Shown: positions 1 to 8,391, counted from the stretch's first letter. The stretch is 64,000 nucleotides of DNA from an uncultured Alphaproteobacteria bacterium (GCA_902613185.1 CACMGP010000001.1:248001-312000), one strand, 5' to 3'. Program-made: numbers and translations. The notes: generated by a model from the sequence alone, not told the origin.

Positions 1-557
1 CAAATCCAAAATATAGCTGGCAAGAAAAATATTAAAGAGGTACCCACTAAAATCGACAAATAGAGCCTTCCTGCAGATTGCGATTCAGCGTTTTGCTTAT
101 GTCCAACTAAAGGGAAAGTTGAAAAAGTTAATATTTCATAAAAAATAAATAAGACTAGAAGATTTCCAGACCAAGCTATTGCCAATGCAGCATGGATTGC
201 GATTGAATAAAAAATTACAAATCTTGTTTGATTTTTTTCTCCAGCACCCCTCATATAACCAATAGTGTAGATAGATGCCAGTATCCATAATGAAGATGCC
301 ACTAAACTAAAAATAGATCCAAGAGCTGATACTTTAAAAGCAAAATCTACCCCATCAAAAAGTGTAAAAAAAGTTATTTGATATACCTCATTATTTTGTA
401 TTCCATGAAAAATTTTTAAACTGATTACAAAGGTTATGAGACCTCCAATTATACCAAAAGAGTCTCTTAAGTTATTATTATATCTACAGACATAAGAAAA
501 TAATGCTGCAAAAAGTGGGGTGATAATACCCAGTATAATTAAAAACGAATTACTCAA
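1..557 (-). CDS. Second Mrp/Mnh antiporter subunit D-like protein (partial, C-terminus beyond window)
   Basis: About 185 codons are visible; the reading frame runs off the left edge, so it is absent from the ORF track. Translation gives a very hydrophobic protein of the proton-conducting NuoL/M/N and MrpA/D family. It includes the transmembrane segment 'LFIFYEILTFSTFPLVGH', with the conserved membrane glutamate of this family. Translation probably starts at a TTG at 557, which overlaps the TGA stop of mnhD (TTGA), a tight coupling typical of this operon. A second D-type subunit after D is common in alphaproteobacterial Mrp operons. Its exact subunit name cannot be fixed without the C-terminal half. 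Confidence 0.85.
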   Translation of the reverse strand, partial: MSNSFLIILGIITPLFAALFSYVCRYNNNLRDSFGIIGGLITFVISLKIFHGIQNNEVYQITFFTLFDGVDFAFKVSALGSIFSLVASSLWILASIYTIGYMRGAGEKNQTRFVIFYSIAIHAALAIAWSGNLLVLFIFYEILTFSTFPLVGHKQNAESQSAGRLYLSILVGTSLIFFLPAIFWI

Positions 558-2050
558 TTTTGATAACCTGATATTAAATAGTCTGCGGACAAGTTAGAAA
601 ATTCAATTATTGGTGTTGAATATATCCCAAAAACAATGATTGAAATTGTAACTATCCATATTGGTAAATAAATATAAGCATCTTCTTTTTCAGATTTAAA
701 TTTAATTTCTGAAAACCACATCTGTTCCACTATTTTCCAGAAATATACAACAGCTAATGCGGAGCTTACCGCAACTAAAGCGATTGAAAAATACATCTGG
801 TTTGTATAAAGAGCTTGAAATAAATATAATTTTGAAATGAAGCCATTTGTTAGAGGTAATCCAATTAAAGATAATCCACAAATTAATAAAGCAAATGAAG
901 TTATGGGGTATTTATAGCCAAAACCTTTTAAACTGTTTAGGGTTACTCGATCCTTATAAAGGATAGCGAAGTAACCAACAGCCATAAATAATCCTCCTTT
1001 GATCAAAGCATGATTAAATATATGCACAAAGCCCGAAGCTACTCCACTGTGGTCTTTAAGGCTAAAAGCCAGTGTGATGTAACCAATTTGCGCAATTGAG
1101 GAAAATGCCAAAAGTTTTTTGATATCATCTTGATAGATGGCTATTACAGTCCCAATGAATATAGCCAGTAAAGATAGAGGATATAAAACAAAATCTAAAA
1201 ACAAACTTAAATAGCTCGGATAAATTATGAATACTTCGTACAAAAGTCTCACAAAAAAATAAAGAATTGTTTTTGTTGCTAAAGCAGCCAAAAGTGTTGA
1301 GACAGCTGATGGAGCATAACTATATGCAGGTGGTAACCAAATATGGACAGGAAAAATTGCAGCCTTTACCATAAGACCTATAAGCATGAATGACATACCT
1401 GCGAAGATAGCTAACTGACCATCGGAATATTGGGCCAGTTGAATTACAAGATCATTCATGTTCAACGTACCTGTCATAGCGTAGGCAAAGCCAACCCCAA
1501 TTACATAAAATGTAGCCCCGATCGCCCCGATAATTAGATAATTAAAAGCTGCGAGTAATGCTTTTCTATTTTGTCCTGCACCTAAGGCAATTAAAGAAAT
1601 AGAAGCTAATGCAGATATTTCTAAAAAGACAAATAAATTGAAAATATCATTAGTTAAAATAATCCCGTTCAGGCTTCCAACTGCCAATAACCACAAAGAA
1701 TAGGCCTTTCCAGAGTCCCTATAGTCAATTTCATTCAAGAAGATTTTTCTTGAGTAAAATGTTGATACCAAAACAAAAATTGAAAATAACAATTGAAGTC
1801 CAATATTCACCCCGTCTATTTTAAAAGAAATACCCCATGGTGGTTCCCAATTTCCAAACTCATATATAATTAAACCAGAAACAGAAATTTCTTTAAGAAG
1901 ATGCAAAGATAAAAATAAATGTAACAACAAAGTGATGATTGAAATTATCCAAGGCCATATTTTTGACGGCATAAATGCAATAATTGCAGAAATAAGTAGA
2001 GGTAAAACTACAACCAATGCAGGAGCATCGTCTAAAAATATATCAAACAT
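554..2050 (-). CDS. mnhD: Na+/H+ antiporter subunit D (MnhD/MrpD)
   Basis: A 498-residue integral membrane protein of the antiporter-like NuoN/MrpD family, thought to carry protons in the Mrp complex of the inner membrane. Visible hallmarks are the membrane glutamate in 'FVFLEISALASIS' (about residue 144) and the lysine-containing helix 'LMVKAAIFPVHIWLPPAY' (about residues 229-246), both conserved proton-path elements in this family. Full length for the family. It begins one base before the end of mnhC and its stop overlaps the start of the next D-like gene, so it is translated as part of the antiporter operon. Confidence 0.93.
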   Translation of the reverse strand: MFDIFLDDAPALVVVLPLLISAIIAFMPSKIWPWIISIITLLLHLFLSLHLLKEISVSGLIIYEFGNWEPPWGISFKIDGVNIGLQLLFSIFVLVSTFYSRKIFLNEIDYRDSGKAYSLWLLAVGSLNGIILTNDIFNLFVFLEISALASISLIALGAGQNRKALLAAFNYLIIGAIGATFYVIGVGFAYAMTGTLNMNDLVIQLAQYSDGQLAIFAGMSFMLIGLMVKAAIFPVHIWLPPAYSYAPSAVSTLLAALATKTILYFFVRLLYEVFIIYPSYLSLFLDFVLYPLSLLAIFIGTVIAIYQDDIKKLLAFSSIAQIGYITLAFSLKDHSGVASGFVHIFNHALIKGGLFMAVGYFAILYKDRVTLNSLKGFGYKYPITSFALLICGLSLIGLPLTNGFISKLYLFQALYTNQMYFSIALVAVSSALAVVYFWKIVEQMWFSEIKFKSEKEDAYIYLPIWIVTISIIVFGIYSTPIIEFSNLSADYLISGYQN

Positions 2051-2413
2051 TTATTTATCTGACTTTAGCTCCAAAGACTCTATTTCTTTTTCTTCAATTG
2101 TTTCGTAGTTCTTGTAAATTTGTAATACTAAAGCTAATCCAAGCGCTGAAGTAGCCACTCCAACGACGATAGCGGTCAGTATTAAGACGTGTGGCAATGG
2201 ATTTGAATAGGCATTTGCCATTTTTGTTAATATAGGGGCGGTTCCATCTAAAACTTTTGCAAGTGATACAAAAAATACAAAAACTGCAGTTTGAAAAATT
2301 GCTAAGCCAACTACTTTTTTTAAATAGTTTTGACTTGTGATGATTATAAATAATCCGCCAACCATAAGTAAAATAAAGGCAAAATGGTTCCAAAAATAAA
2401 TAAAATTACTCAT
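2051..2413 (-). CDS. mnhC: Na+/H+ antiporter subunit C (MnhC/MrpC, NuoK-like)
   Basis: Small NuoK-like membrane subunit with three predicted transmembrane helices ('FAFILLMVGGLFIIIT', 'VVGLAIFQTAVFVFFVSL', 'LILTAIVVGVATSALGLALVLQIY'). The ORF track begins at 2452, but the better start is the ATG at 2413 (MSNFIYFWNHF). It gives the usual family length of about 120 residues and overlaps the end of mnhB by only 8 nt (ATGAGTAA). The segment 'PLPHVLILTAIVVG' is the MrpC signature. It lies directly before mnhD with no gap. Confidence 0.9.
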   Translation of the reverse strand: MSNFIYFWNHFAFILLMVGGLFIIITSQNYLKKVVGLAIFQTAVFVFFVSLAKVLDGTAPILTKMANAYSNPLPHVLILTAIVVGVATSALGLALVLQIYKNYETIEEKEIESLELKSDK

Positions 2414-2843
2414 TAATTTCCCCAAAGGAAGCAAAAGAGTGATACAAAGCAATCATTACAGTTGCAACTGTAATGCCTACTCCTAGCTCAACTAATATAA
2501 TACCAATATGTTGACCAGTTGATGGGTCTGATGACAAAACATTGTAATCTAAATACATCCCATCAAGAAATATTGAAACTATTCCGACACCTGCATATAA
2601 CAAAACACCTGTGCACATTAAATATCGATTGATCATTATTGGAACTAAAGTTTCTCCTTTTGAAAGCCCAAATATCATTGAATACAATATAAATGCTGCC
2701 GCTACAATTACCCCAGCCTGAAATCCACCGCCTGGTCCATAGTCACCATGAAATTGAACGTAAAGCCCAAATATAATAATCGGTGCGAAAAGAATTTTGC
2801 TAACAACGCTTAATACTGGACTAGATGAAATTTTATCTCTCAT
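2406..2843 (-). CDS. mnhB: Na+/H+ antiporter subunit B (MnhB/MrpB)
   Basis: A 145-residue membrane protein with the MrpB pattern 'FGLYVQFHGDYGPGGGFQAGVIVAAAF' (about residues 21-47), including the glycine-rich H-G-x-x-x-P-G-G-G-F-Q-x-G motif of MnhB. About four transmembrane helices are visible. It overlaps the upstream DUF4040 gene by 11 nt and the downstream mnhC by 8 nt. It is a structural subunit of the Mrp antiporter. Confidence 0.92.
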   Translation of the reverse strand: MRDKISSSPVLSVVSKILFAPIIIFGLYVQFHGDYGPGGGFQAGVIVAAAFILYSMIFGLSKGETLVPIMINRYLMCTGVLLYAGVGIVSIFLDGMYLDYNVLSSDPSTGQHIGIILVELGVGITVATVMIALYHSFASFGEINE

Positions 2844-3402
2844 TTTTTTTATTTTTTTTAAAATTAGTTTTACGATTAAGAGTGTTGCTAGTTAATAAAG
2901 CAATGACACCTAAGCCTGCGGTAAATATTACTATTGTTTCTCCCAAAGTATCAAAACCTCTATAACTTGCTAAAATATTAGTAACAACATTAGGTATATG
3001 AAAAAAATCTTTACTTTCCTTTAAGTACTCTGGAACTACATGAAGATGTATTGGTGCATTAGGATCTCCTAATAAAGGGAGGTTTGAAATTATAATAATC
3101 AATATAAGTGATATCGCTACTGCAAGAATAATGCTCGGAAATAAGTTTATTAATTTATTTTTTTTTCCTTCTGGTAATTTCGCAGCAGCCATTACCATTA
3201 AAATTGTTGATATACCAGAACCAACTGCAGCTTCAGTAAATGCTACATCAACCGCATCTAAATTCACATATATAGCTGAGCATAACAAAGTAAAAGCGCC
3301 TGTGAGTGCAACAACACTTATTAATGACGTGGTTTTAAAAATAAAAAAGGTTGTTACCAATAGAAGCGAAATTAAGAAAAAATTAATTAATAAAAAGTTC
3401 AT
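2833..3402 (-). CDS. DUF4040 membrane subunit (stand-alone equivalent of the MrpA C-terminal domain)
   Basis: A 189-residue membrane protein. The segment 'DAVDVAFTEAAVGSGISTILMVMA' matches the DUF4040 region normally found in the C-terminal part of MrpA or in MbhD/MnhB-like subunits. Five or so hydrophobic helices are visible, with a loop after about residue 115. In many alphaproteobacterial and archaeal Mrp operons MrpA is split, and this unit is a separate gene; that is the arrangement here. It overlaps mnhG (4 nt) and mnhB (11 nt). Confidence 0.82.
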   Translation of the reverse strand: MNFLLINFFLISLLLVTTFFIFKTTSLISVVALTGAFTLLCSAIYVNLDAVDVAFTEAAVGSGISTILMVMAAAKLPEGKKNKLINLFPSIILAVAISLILIIIISNLPLLGDPNAPIHLHVVPEYLKESKDFFHIPNVVTNILASYRGFDTLGETIVIFTAGLGVIALLTSNTLNRKTNFKKNKKNER

Positions 3403-3713
3403 TTTTTATTTTTTCCCTTTGGCTTATACCCCGACTCATGTGCAAATAGAGCTATTGCATGGCCTGTTACAGGGCTAGTAAATATTAAAAATAACGGTAT
3501 TAATAAAAGTTTAAGACTTAATAAACTAAAACCAGAATAAACTATCAAAGCTAAGACTATAAAACCTGATCCTAGAGTATCAATTAAACCAGCAGCATGA
3601 ATTCGACTAAATACATCGGGTAACTTTATAAGGCCTAGACTTCCAGATAAAATGAAGAAGCAGCCAATAGCTAATAAGACTAAAGAAATTAACTCGATAT
3701 AATTATACGACAT
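3399..3713 (-). CDS. mnhG: Na+/H+ antiporter subunit G (MnhG/MrpG)
   Basis: A 104-residue protein with three predicted membrane helices and the family motif 'GLIKLPDVFSRIHAAG' (about residues 27-42), equivalent to the G-L-x-R-L-P-D-x-x-x-R-x-H-A signature of MnhG. It is required for assembly of the Mrp complex in characterised systems. It overlaps mnhF by 11 nt and the DUF4040 gene by 4 nt, as expected in a translationally coupled operon. Confidence 0.92.
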   Translation of the reverse strand: MSYNYIELISLVLLAIGCFFILSGSLGLIKLPDVFSRIHAAGLIDTLGSGFIVLALIVYSGFSLLSLKLLLIPLFLIFTSPVTGHAIALFAHESGYKPKGKNKK

Positions 3714-3972
3714 TACTTTTTTTTCTTTTTATTTTGTAATACCTAAGTATTGCAATGGTGCCTAAAAAATTCAAAAGTATATACATCAAAGAAATATCGA
3801 CAAAATCAGGTCTATCAAATGCAAAACCATGAACACTGATACCTATGGCTATAATAGTTCCAATGCTTGATATAGATAATATTCTATCAAAAGGAGTTGG
3901 TCCTTTGATTGCTCGAACTAAACATAATGCTACAGAGACGCCCAGAAAAATTAAAGTTGCAAAAAAAATCAT
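3703..3972 (-). CDS. mnhF: Na+/H+ antiporter subunit F (MnhF/MrpF)
   Basis: An 89-residue, three-helix membrane protein. The motif 'LVRAIKGPTPFDRILS' (about residues 18-33) matches the R-x-x-x-G-P-x-x-x-D-R signature of MnhF. It lies between mnhE (4-nt overlap) and mnhG (11-nt overlap). The family forms a small structural subunit of the Mrp antiporter and may contribute to cation or bile salt efflux in some bacteria. Confidence 0.9.
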   Translation of the reverse strand: MIFFATLIFLGVSVALCLVRAIKGPTPFDRILSISSIGTIIAIGISVHGFAFDRPDFVDISLMYILLNFLGTIAILRYYKIKRKKSNVV

Positions 3973-4463
3973 TTATCTAAATCCGTAATTACTTTGTTCA
4001 TATCATCTGTTTGCAAGTCTTCTGATAGCTTCTTACTTAATGCGTGAACTAGAAATGTTTTTTTATCTACTTCTATTGTTACTGTACCCGGAGTAAGAGT
4101 TATAGCGTTTGCATAGTTTGCAATACCTGTTCTATTCTTCTGAGATGCTTTAACACTTATTAGTTGTGGAGAGTATTTACCATTCCATATTAAAGCTGTT
4201 GTCGTAATTCCAGATTTAAAAATTTCTTTAAATAACCAAATCCAATAAAATGGTAATCTAAGAATAATTTTTAAAGGAAGAGAGTCTTCCTCGAGAGCTT
4301 TAGCTCTATAAGACATCCAAAAAACAAAAAGAACACTGACTAGTCCAAAAAAAAGTAAAAGCGATTTAAGGTAACCAGATAAAATAAACCAGAATACAAA
4401 AAGTATTATGAAATAAGTTATAAATGATAAGGTCTTAAGTGAATCTTTATTAAGTTTAGCCAC
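3969..4463 (-). CDS. mnhE: Na+/H+ antiporter subunit E (MnhE/MrpE)
   Basis: A 164-residue protein with two strongly hydrophobic N-terminal helices followed by a soluble domain. 'YANAITLTPGTVTIEVD' matches the conserved MnhE segment (S-I-T-L-T-P-G-T). It is the first antiporter gene of the series. It begins only 9 nt after the stop of the formyltransferase-like gene, so transcription may read from the acid-catabolic operon into the antiporter. No separate promoter is obvious in that gap. Confidence 0.9.
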   Translation of the reverse strand: MAKLNKDSLKTLSFITYFIILFVFWFILSGYLKSLLLFFGLVSVLFVFWMSYRAKALEEDSLPLKIILRLPFYWIWLFKEIFKSGITTTALIWNGKYSPQLISVKASQKNRTGIANYANAITLTPGTVTIEVDKKTFLVHALSKKLSEDLQTDDMNKVITDLDK

Positions 4464-4472
4464 TAAAAGCTA

Positions 4473-5390
4473 TTATGAGAATAAATCACCCTCTGTAAAT
4501 ACTGCAGTATTCATGTCTTTAACAAATAATTTACCTTGGTCTGATTTAAATCTTGATACCTCAATAAATCCACCTTTAACTGCGATTCTGACGTTTTCAG
4601 CATTAATTGATATGATTTGACCTGGAAAATGCTCAGCACTTTGCTCGTCAATAAACTTAGTGTCATAAAAGACGTACTCATCACCCATGAATTCAGCCCA
4701 TGCACCAGGCTGAGGGTTGCAACCCCTTATTAAATTATAAATTTCGTTTCCGGGTTTTTTCCAATCAATTCTTGCATCACTTTTTTTACACCAAGACTCA
4801 TATGTTGCTTTAGAGTCATCTTGAGGTGTCTTTGGTGCATTACCAGACTCAATTAAATTTGCTGCTTCAACACAAGCTTCAAGACCTAATGGAAATATCT
4901 TTTTAAAGTAAACATCTCCTAAAGTATCATCAGGACCAATATCAACTTCTTTTTGAAGTAATATTTCACCCTCATCTAGCCCATCGTTTGGATAAAAAAT
5001 TGAAAGACCTGTTTTTGTGGAGCCACCAATTATAGGCCAGTTTATTGAACTTGGTCCTCTATGGAGTGGAAGTAGTGAGGGGTGAAAACAAATAGATCCA
5101 TGAGTGGGAATATCTCTCGCTCCTTCAGGCACAAAAATTATTACATAAGCCATGACACATAAATCGGCACCATGAGACTTAATTTGGTCTAGTACCTCTT
5201 GGTCTTTAAAATTTGAGGGTTGGTAAACAGGCAAACTAACACTTTGAGCGTATTCTTTAACAGGATCGACTGGTTTACCCTCTTTGTCAGGTGCACAATA
5301 TACCGCTACTACTTCATGGTCTGTTTCTGTATGAAATTTTTCTAAAGCACTTTTTCCAAATGCCTGTTGCCCCATTAAAATTATTTTCAT
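4473..5390 (-). CDS. Formyltransferase resembling the hydrolase domain of 10-formyltetrahydrofolate dehydrogenase
   Basis: A 305-residue protein of the methionyl-tRNA formyltransferase fold: an N-terminal formyl-transferase domain (about 1-190) and a C-terminal Fmt-like domain (about 205-300). It looks closer to the N-terminal domain of ALDH1L/FDH than to Fmt. Shared blocks are 'FHPSLLPLHRGPSSINW', 'NDGLDEGEILLQKE', 'ATYE' and 'IRGCNPQPGAW'. The catalytic His (H103) and Asp (D139) are present, but the Asn that Fmt and PurN carry two residues before that His is Cys101. ALDH1L also lacks it there. Expected chemistry is hydrolysis or transfer of a formyl group to or from tetrahydrofolate. It sits 26 nt after a formyl-CoA transferase gene, so formyl-CoA may be the donor (inference). 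It is not the housekeeping fmt by context, as no def gene is adjacent. Confidence 0.8.
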   Translation of the reverse strand: MKIILMGQQAFGKSALEKFHTETDHEVVAVYCAPDKEGKPVDPVKEYAQSVSLPVYQPSNFKDQEVLDQIKSHGADLCVMAYVIIFVPEGARDIPTHGSICFHPSLLPLHRGPSSINWPIIGGSTKTGLSIFYPNDGLDEGEILLQKEVDIGPDDTLGDVYFKKIFPLGLEACVEAANLIESGNAPKTPQDDSKATYESWCKKSDARIDWKKPGNEIYNLIRGCNPQPGAWAEFMGDEYVFYDTKFIDEQSAEHFPGQIISINAENVRIAVKGGFIEVSRFKSDQGKLFVKDMNTAVFTEGDLFS

Positions 5391-5416
5391 TATTGCTCCT
5401 TAAATTAAAATATATC

Positions 5417-6664
5417 TTATACTGCTCCGGCCTCTCTTACAGCTTTAATTTCATCGTCACTCATCTGACAAAATTCTTTTAATATCTCATCAGTATGCTC
5501 TCCGAGAAGTGGAGATCTTTCAACTTTTGCTGGGGAGTCAGATAACTTAATTGGATTACCAACAGTCAAATATTTCCCTCGTTCAGGGTGATCGACTTCG
5601 ACTATAGTATTAGTGTCTCTTAGGCCTTGATCTTCAGCTAATTCTTTTAGAGATAATATTGGGCCAACTGGTATATCTAAAGGGTTACATATATCCATAA
5701 CCTCAAATTTAGTCTTGGTCATTGTCCATGACTCAATTGTATCAAATATTTCGTTTAACCTTGGTAGTCTTTTAGCAGGAGTTGAGTAATTTTCATCCTC
5801 TTTCCATTCGGGTTTACCAATAACATCACATACTTTTTCCCAAACAGCCGCCTGGGTAATAAAATATGTATATGCATTAGGATCCTTTTCCCAACCTTTA
5901 CATTTTAGAATTCTTCCTGGCTGACCACCACCTGAGTCGTTACCTGCGCGAGGCGTAGAGTCACCAAAAGGAATGTCTTCTCCAAATTGAGAGTATTCTT
6001 TTAAAGGCCCTCTTGAAAGTCTCTGTTGGTCACGAAGTTTAACTCTGCAAAGATTTAAAACTCCATCTTGCATTGCGGCAGATACTCTTTGTCCCTTTCC
6101 TGACTTTTCTCTATGGAATAAAGCAGTAACTATACCCAATGCTAAGTGAAGTCCTGTTCCACTATCTCCTATTTGTGCACCAGTGACTAAAGGAACTTCT
6201 CCAAGCATACCTGTAGTTGAAGCAGATCCACCTGCGCACTGAGCAACATTCTCATAAACTTTACAATCTTCATATTTGCCAGGACCAAAACCTTTAACAG
6301 ACGCATAAATCATTCTTGGATTTATTTCTTGAATTTTTTCCCATGAAAAGCCCATTCTATCTAAAGCACCAGGAGCAAAATTTTCTACCATGACATCACA
6401 CTCTTGGATTAACTTAGTAAATATTTTTGAACCCTCTGGTTTCTTTGGGTTTAATGTTATGCTTCTTTTATTTGAGTTCAGCATTGTAAAGTACAAACTG
6501 TCTGCATCAGGAACGTCTCTTAGCTGACCTCTTGTAGCATCACCCACTCCTGGTCTTTCAACTTTTACGACATCTGCACCAAACCAAGCTAGTAATTGTG
6601 TGCAAGTTGGTCCGGACTGGACGTGTGTCATGTCTAATATTTTGACACCTTTTAAAGCTTCCAT
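5417..6664 (-). CDS. frc: Formyl-CoA:oxalate CoA-transferase homologue (class III CoA-transferase, Frc-like)
   Basis: A 415-residue CaiB/BaiF-type CoA-transferase that follows Oxalobacter Frc almost throughout: '[14 protein letters not shown]', '[15 protein letters not shown]', '[13 protein letters not shown]', 'KVYENVAQC', 'KLRDQQRL', '[14 protein letters not shown]' and 'PLLGEHTDE'. The catalytic aspartate is D167 in 'IGDSGTG' (Asp169 in Frc). In the known enzyme CoA moves from formyl-CoA to oxalate. Two active-site differences are visible. The Trp of the 'RGWLQD' loop is Gln47 here, and the tetraglycine loop reads SGGG (about 244-247). Substrate preference may therefore differ from oxalate. 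It lies 16 nt after the TPP lyase gene, with a GGAGG ribosome site in the gap. Confidence 0.86.
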   Translation of the reverse strand: MEALKGVKILDMTHVQSGPTCTQLLAWFGADVVKVERPGVGDATRGQLRDVPDADSLYFTMLNSNKRSITLNPKKPEGSKIFTKLIQECDVMVENFAPGALDRMGFSWEKIQEINPRMIYASVKGFGPGKYEDCKVYENVAQCAGGSASTTGMLGEVPLVTGAQIGDSGTGLHLALGIVTALFHREKSGKGQRVSAAMQDGVLNLCRVKLRDQQRLSRGPLKEYSQFGEDIPFGDSTPRAGNDSGGGQPGRILKCKGWEKDPNAYTYFITQAAVWEKVCDVIGKPEWKEDENYSTPAKRLPRLNEIFDTIESWTMTKTKFEVMDICNPLDIPVGPILSLKELAEDQGLRDTNTIVEVDHPERGKYLTVGNPIKLSDSPAKVERSPLLGEHTDEILKEFCQMSDDEIKAVREAGAV

Positions 6665-6680
6665 AGTTTCCTCCTAAAGT

Positions 6681-8357
6681 TTATTTGTACATAGTCTGGT
6701 TTTTTGTACCAGGAGCAAATTCTTCTTTATCCACCCAAATATTTACGATTGCAGGTATACCTGACTTTACGGCTTCTCTAGCTCTTTGAAGGGCAGGTTG
6801 GATTTCTTTTGCTTCTCTAACAGCTTCGCCATGACCATCAAAGATTTTTGCAAACTCATCAAAGTTAACATCACCCAAGATGTTTCCAACATTTCCTTTA
6901 TCTTCACCATACTTCATAATTTGACCAAATCTGATCTGGTTTTGAGCAGAGTTATTACCAATAACTGTTAAAACAGGTGCTTTGTGTCTGACAAAAGCCT
7001 CGAAGTCCATTCCGGTCATCGAAAAAGCACCATCACCACAATATAAAAGAATTTCTTTTTCAGGTGCAGCTAATTTGGCTGCAAGCGCGTATGGTACTCC
7101 GACACCTAAAGTTCCAAGGGGCCCTGGGTCCATCCAAGCACCAGGCATTCTAGGTTGAACTGCTTGAGCACTTATGGTTACAACGTCTCCTCCATCACCT
7201 ATGTATATAGTATCATCATTTAAAAACTGGTTGAGTTCCCAAGCTACTCTATAAGGACTAATAGGAGATTTATCTGTTGTAAATGTAGGCATCAATTTTT
7301 CTAAAGCTGCCTCTTCTCCAGATCGAAGTTCATTAAACCAATCTGATCGATCTTTTTTTGTTCCAGCTTCAGAGATAGCCTTTAGAGTTGTTCCTATATG
7401 TCCAACTAAACCAAGTGATATATCTCTATTTTTTCCAACAGTTCTATAGTCCATATCAATTTGAATAACAGTTGCGTTAGGATTTAATCTTTTACCGTAA
7501 CCCATTCTAAAATCAAAAGGTGTTCCAACAATTATAATACAATCTGACTTGGTAAAGGCATTTCTTCTTGTTCTGTGAAAGTGATGTGGGTCTCCAGGAG
7601 GCATTGAACCTCTTGCAGCACCATTTAAATAAGCAGGGATATTCATATTTTTAACAAAGTCGATTGCATCTTTCGTAGATTGGCAAGTCCAAACCTGTTG
7701 ACCTAAAAGTATGCATGGTCTCTCTGCATTTGAAATTATGTCTGCAGCTTTTTGTACATCTACTGGGTCTGCTAATGTTTTTGATGAAGCACTATATTTT
7801 CCAGCTTCTGGTAAGACGGCTTTGCTCATTGGAATTGAAGAGTCAAGTATGTCTCTTGGAATTTCTAAAAATGATGGACCAAAAGATCCATTTCTAGTTT
7901 CCCTAAAAGCCATTGATACCATGTCTGCACATCTCTCGGTTGACATTACAGTTGCTGCAAATTTTGTAATTGGTTGCATCATGTCTACGTGAGGTAAATC
8001 TTGTAAAGATCCCATTTTATGTTGTGTGAGTGAACTTTGTCCTCCTATTAAAAGCATTGGGATTTCAGCTCTAAAAGCATTTGCTACTCCTGTTAATGCA
8101 TGTGTCGTGCCTGGTCCAGCAGTAACAACTGCACACCCAGGTTTACCTGTCATTCTTGCATAACCATCAGCTGCATGAGAGGCAACTTCTTCATGACGCA
8201 CGTCAATAATTTTAATTCCTTCGTTTAGACATCCATTGTAAATATCAATAATGTGTCCCCCACATAAAGTGTAAATAACCTCAACTCCCTCTGCTTTAAG
8301 GGCTTTAGCAACCAGCTCCCCGCCAGTTATCATTTGTTCATTAGATCCTGTAGACAT
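6681..8357 (-). CDS. TPP-dependent 2-hydroxyacyl-CoA lyase / oxalyl-CoA decarboxylase family enzyme (ILVBL-type)
   Basis: A 558-residue thiamine diphosphate enzyme with three domains: TPP-binding N-terminal (about 10-175), central (about 200-330) and C-terminal TPP/Mg domain (about 370-545). The catalytic glutamate is in 'DVRHEEVASHAADGYAR' (about E56). The cofactor motif runs from GDG (441-443) to NN (468-469). Blocks such as 'GGELVAKALKAEGV', 'ARGSMPPGDPHH', 'GTPFDFRMGYG', 'DGGDVVTISAQAVQPR' and 'DPGPLGTLGVG' match human ILVBL/HACL2 better than oxalyl-CoA decarboxylase or acetolactate synthase. This family cleaves 2-hydroxyacyl-CoA to an aldehyde and formyl-CoA. The neighbouring Frc homologue supports formyl-CoA as a product. 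Decarboxylation of oxalyl-CoA remains possible. An acetolactate synthase role is unlikely without a small subunit. Confidence 0.8.
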   Translation of the reverse strand: MSTGSNEQMITGGELVAKALKAEGVEVIYTLCGGHIIDIYNGCLNEGIKIIDVRHEEVASHAADGYARMTGKPGCAVVTAGPGTTHALTGVANAFRAEIPMLLIGGQSSLTQHKMGSLQDLPHVDMMQPITKFAATVMSTERCADMVSMAFRETRNGSFGPSFLEIPRDILDSSIPMSKAVLPEAGKYSASSKTLADPVDVQKAADIISNAERPCILLGQQVWTCQSTKDAIDFVKNMNIPAYLNGAARGSMPPGDPHHFHRTRRNAFTKSDCIIIVGTPFDFRMGYGKRLNPNATVIQIDMDYRTVGKNRDISLGLVGHIGTTLKAISEAGTKKDRSDWFNELRSGEEAALEKLMPTFTTDKSPISPYRVAWELNQFLNDDTIYIGDGGDVVTISAQAVQPRMPGAWMDPGPLGTLGVGVPYALAAKLAAPEKEILLYCGDGAFSMTGMDFEAFVRHKAPVLTVIGNNSAQNQIRFGQIMKYGEDKGNVGNILGDVNFDEFAKIFDGHGEAVREAKEIQPALQRAREAVKSGIPAIVNIWVDKEEFAPGTKNQTMYK

Positions 8358-8374
8358 TTTTAACCTCTCTCTGG

Positions 8375-8391
8375 TGGTATAATGTATACCA
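8375..8391. promoter_or_regulatory. Putative GntR operator (site 1)
   Basis: The 17-bp perfect inverted repeat TGGTATA-ATG-TATACCA lies 18 bp upstream of the lyase start codon, between gntR and the lyase gene. A second copy in the window (12306-12322) matches at 15 of 17 positions, and the two differences are symmetrical, so each site stays a perfect palindrome. Such symmetry is typical of dimeric FCD-type GntR regulators. The site overlaps the -10 box of the lyase promoter, which suggests repression. Confidence 0.75.

Noticed and set aside
2094-2393. 99-aa minus-strand ORF inside mnhC
   Set aside because: An alternative frame of the real mnhC; the sequence is not a plausible protein.
3131-3478. 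115-aa plus-strand ORF across the DUF4040 and mnhG genes
   Set aside because: It lies antisense to two clear antiporter subunits and its product has no family features.
7711-7992. Two plus-strand ORFs (93 and 60 aa) antisense to the TPP lyase
   Set aside because: Shadows of a well-conserved gene on the other strand, without ribosome sites.
6681-8357. Acetolactate synthase large subunit (ilvB)
   Set aside because: No small subunit gene follows, the closest matches by motif are ILVBL/HACL-type enzymes, and the neighbours handle acyl-CoA.
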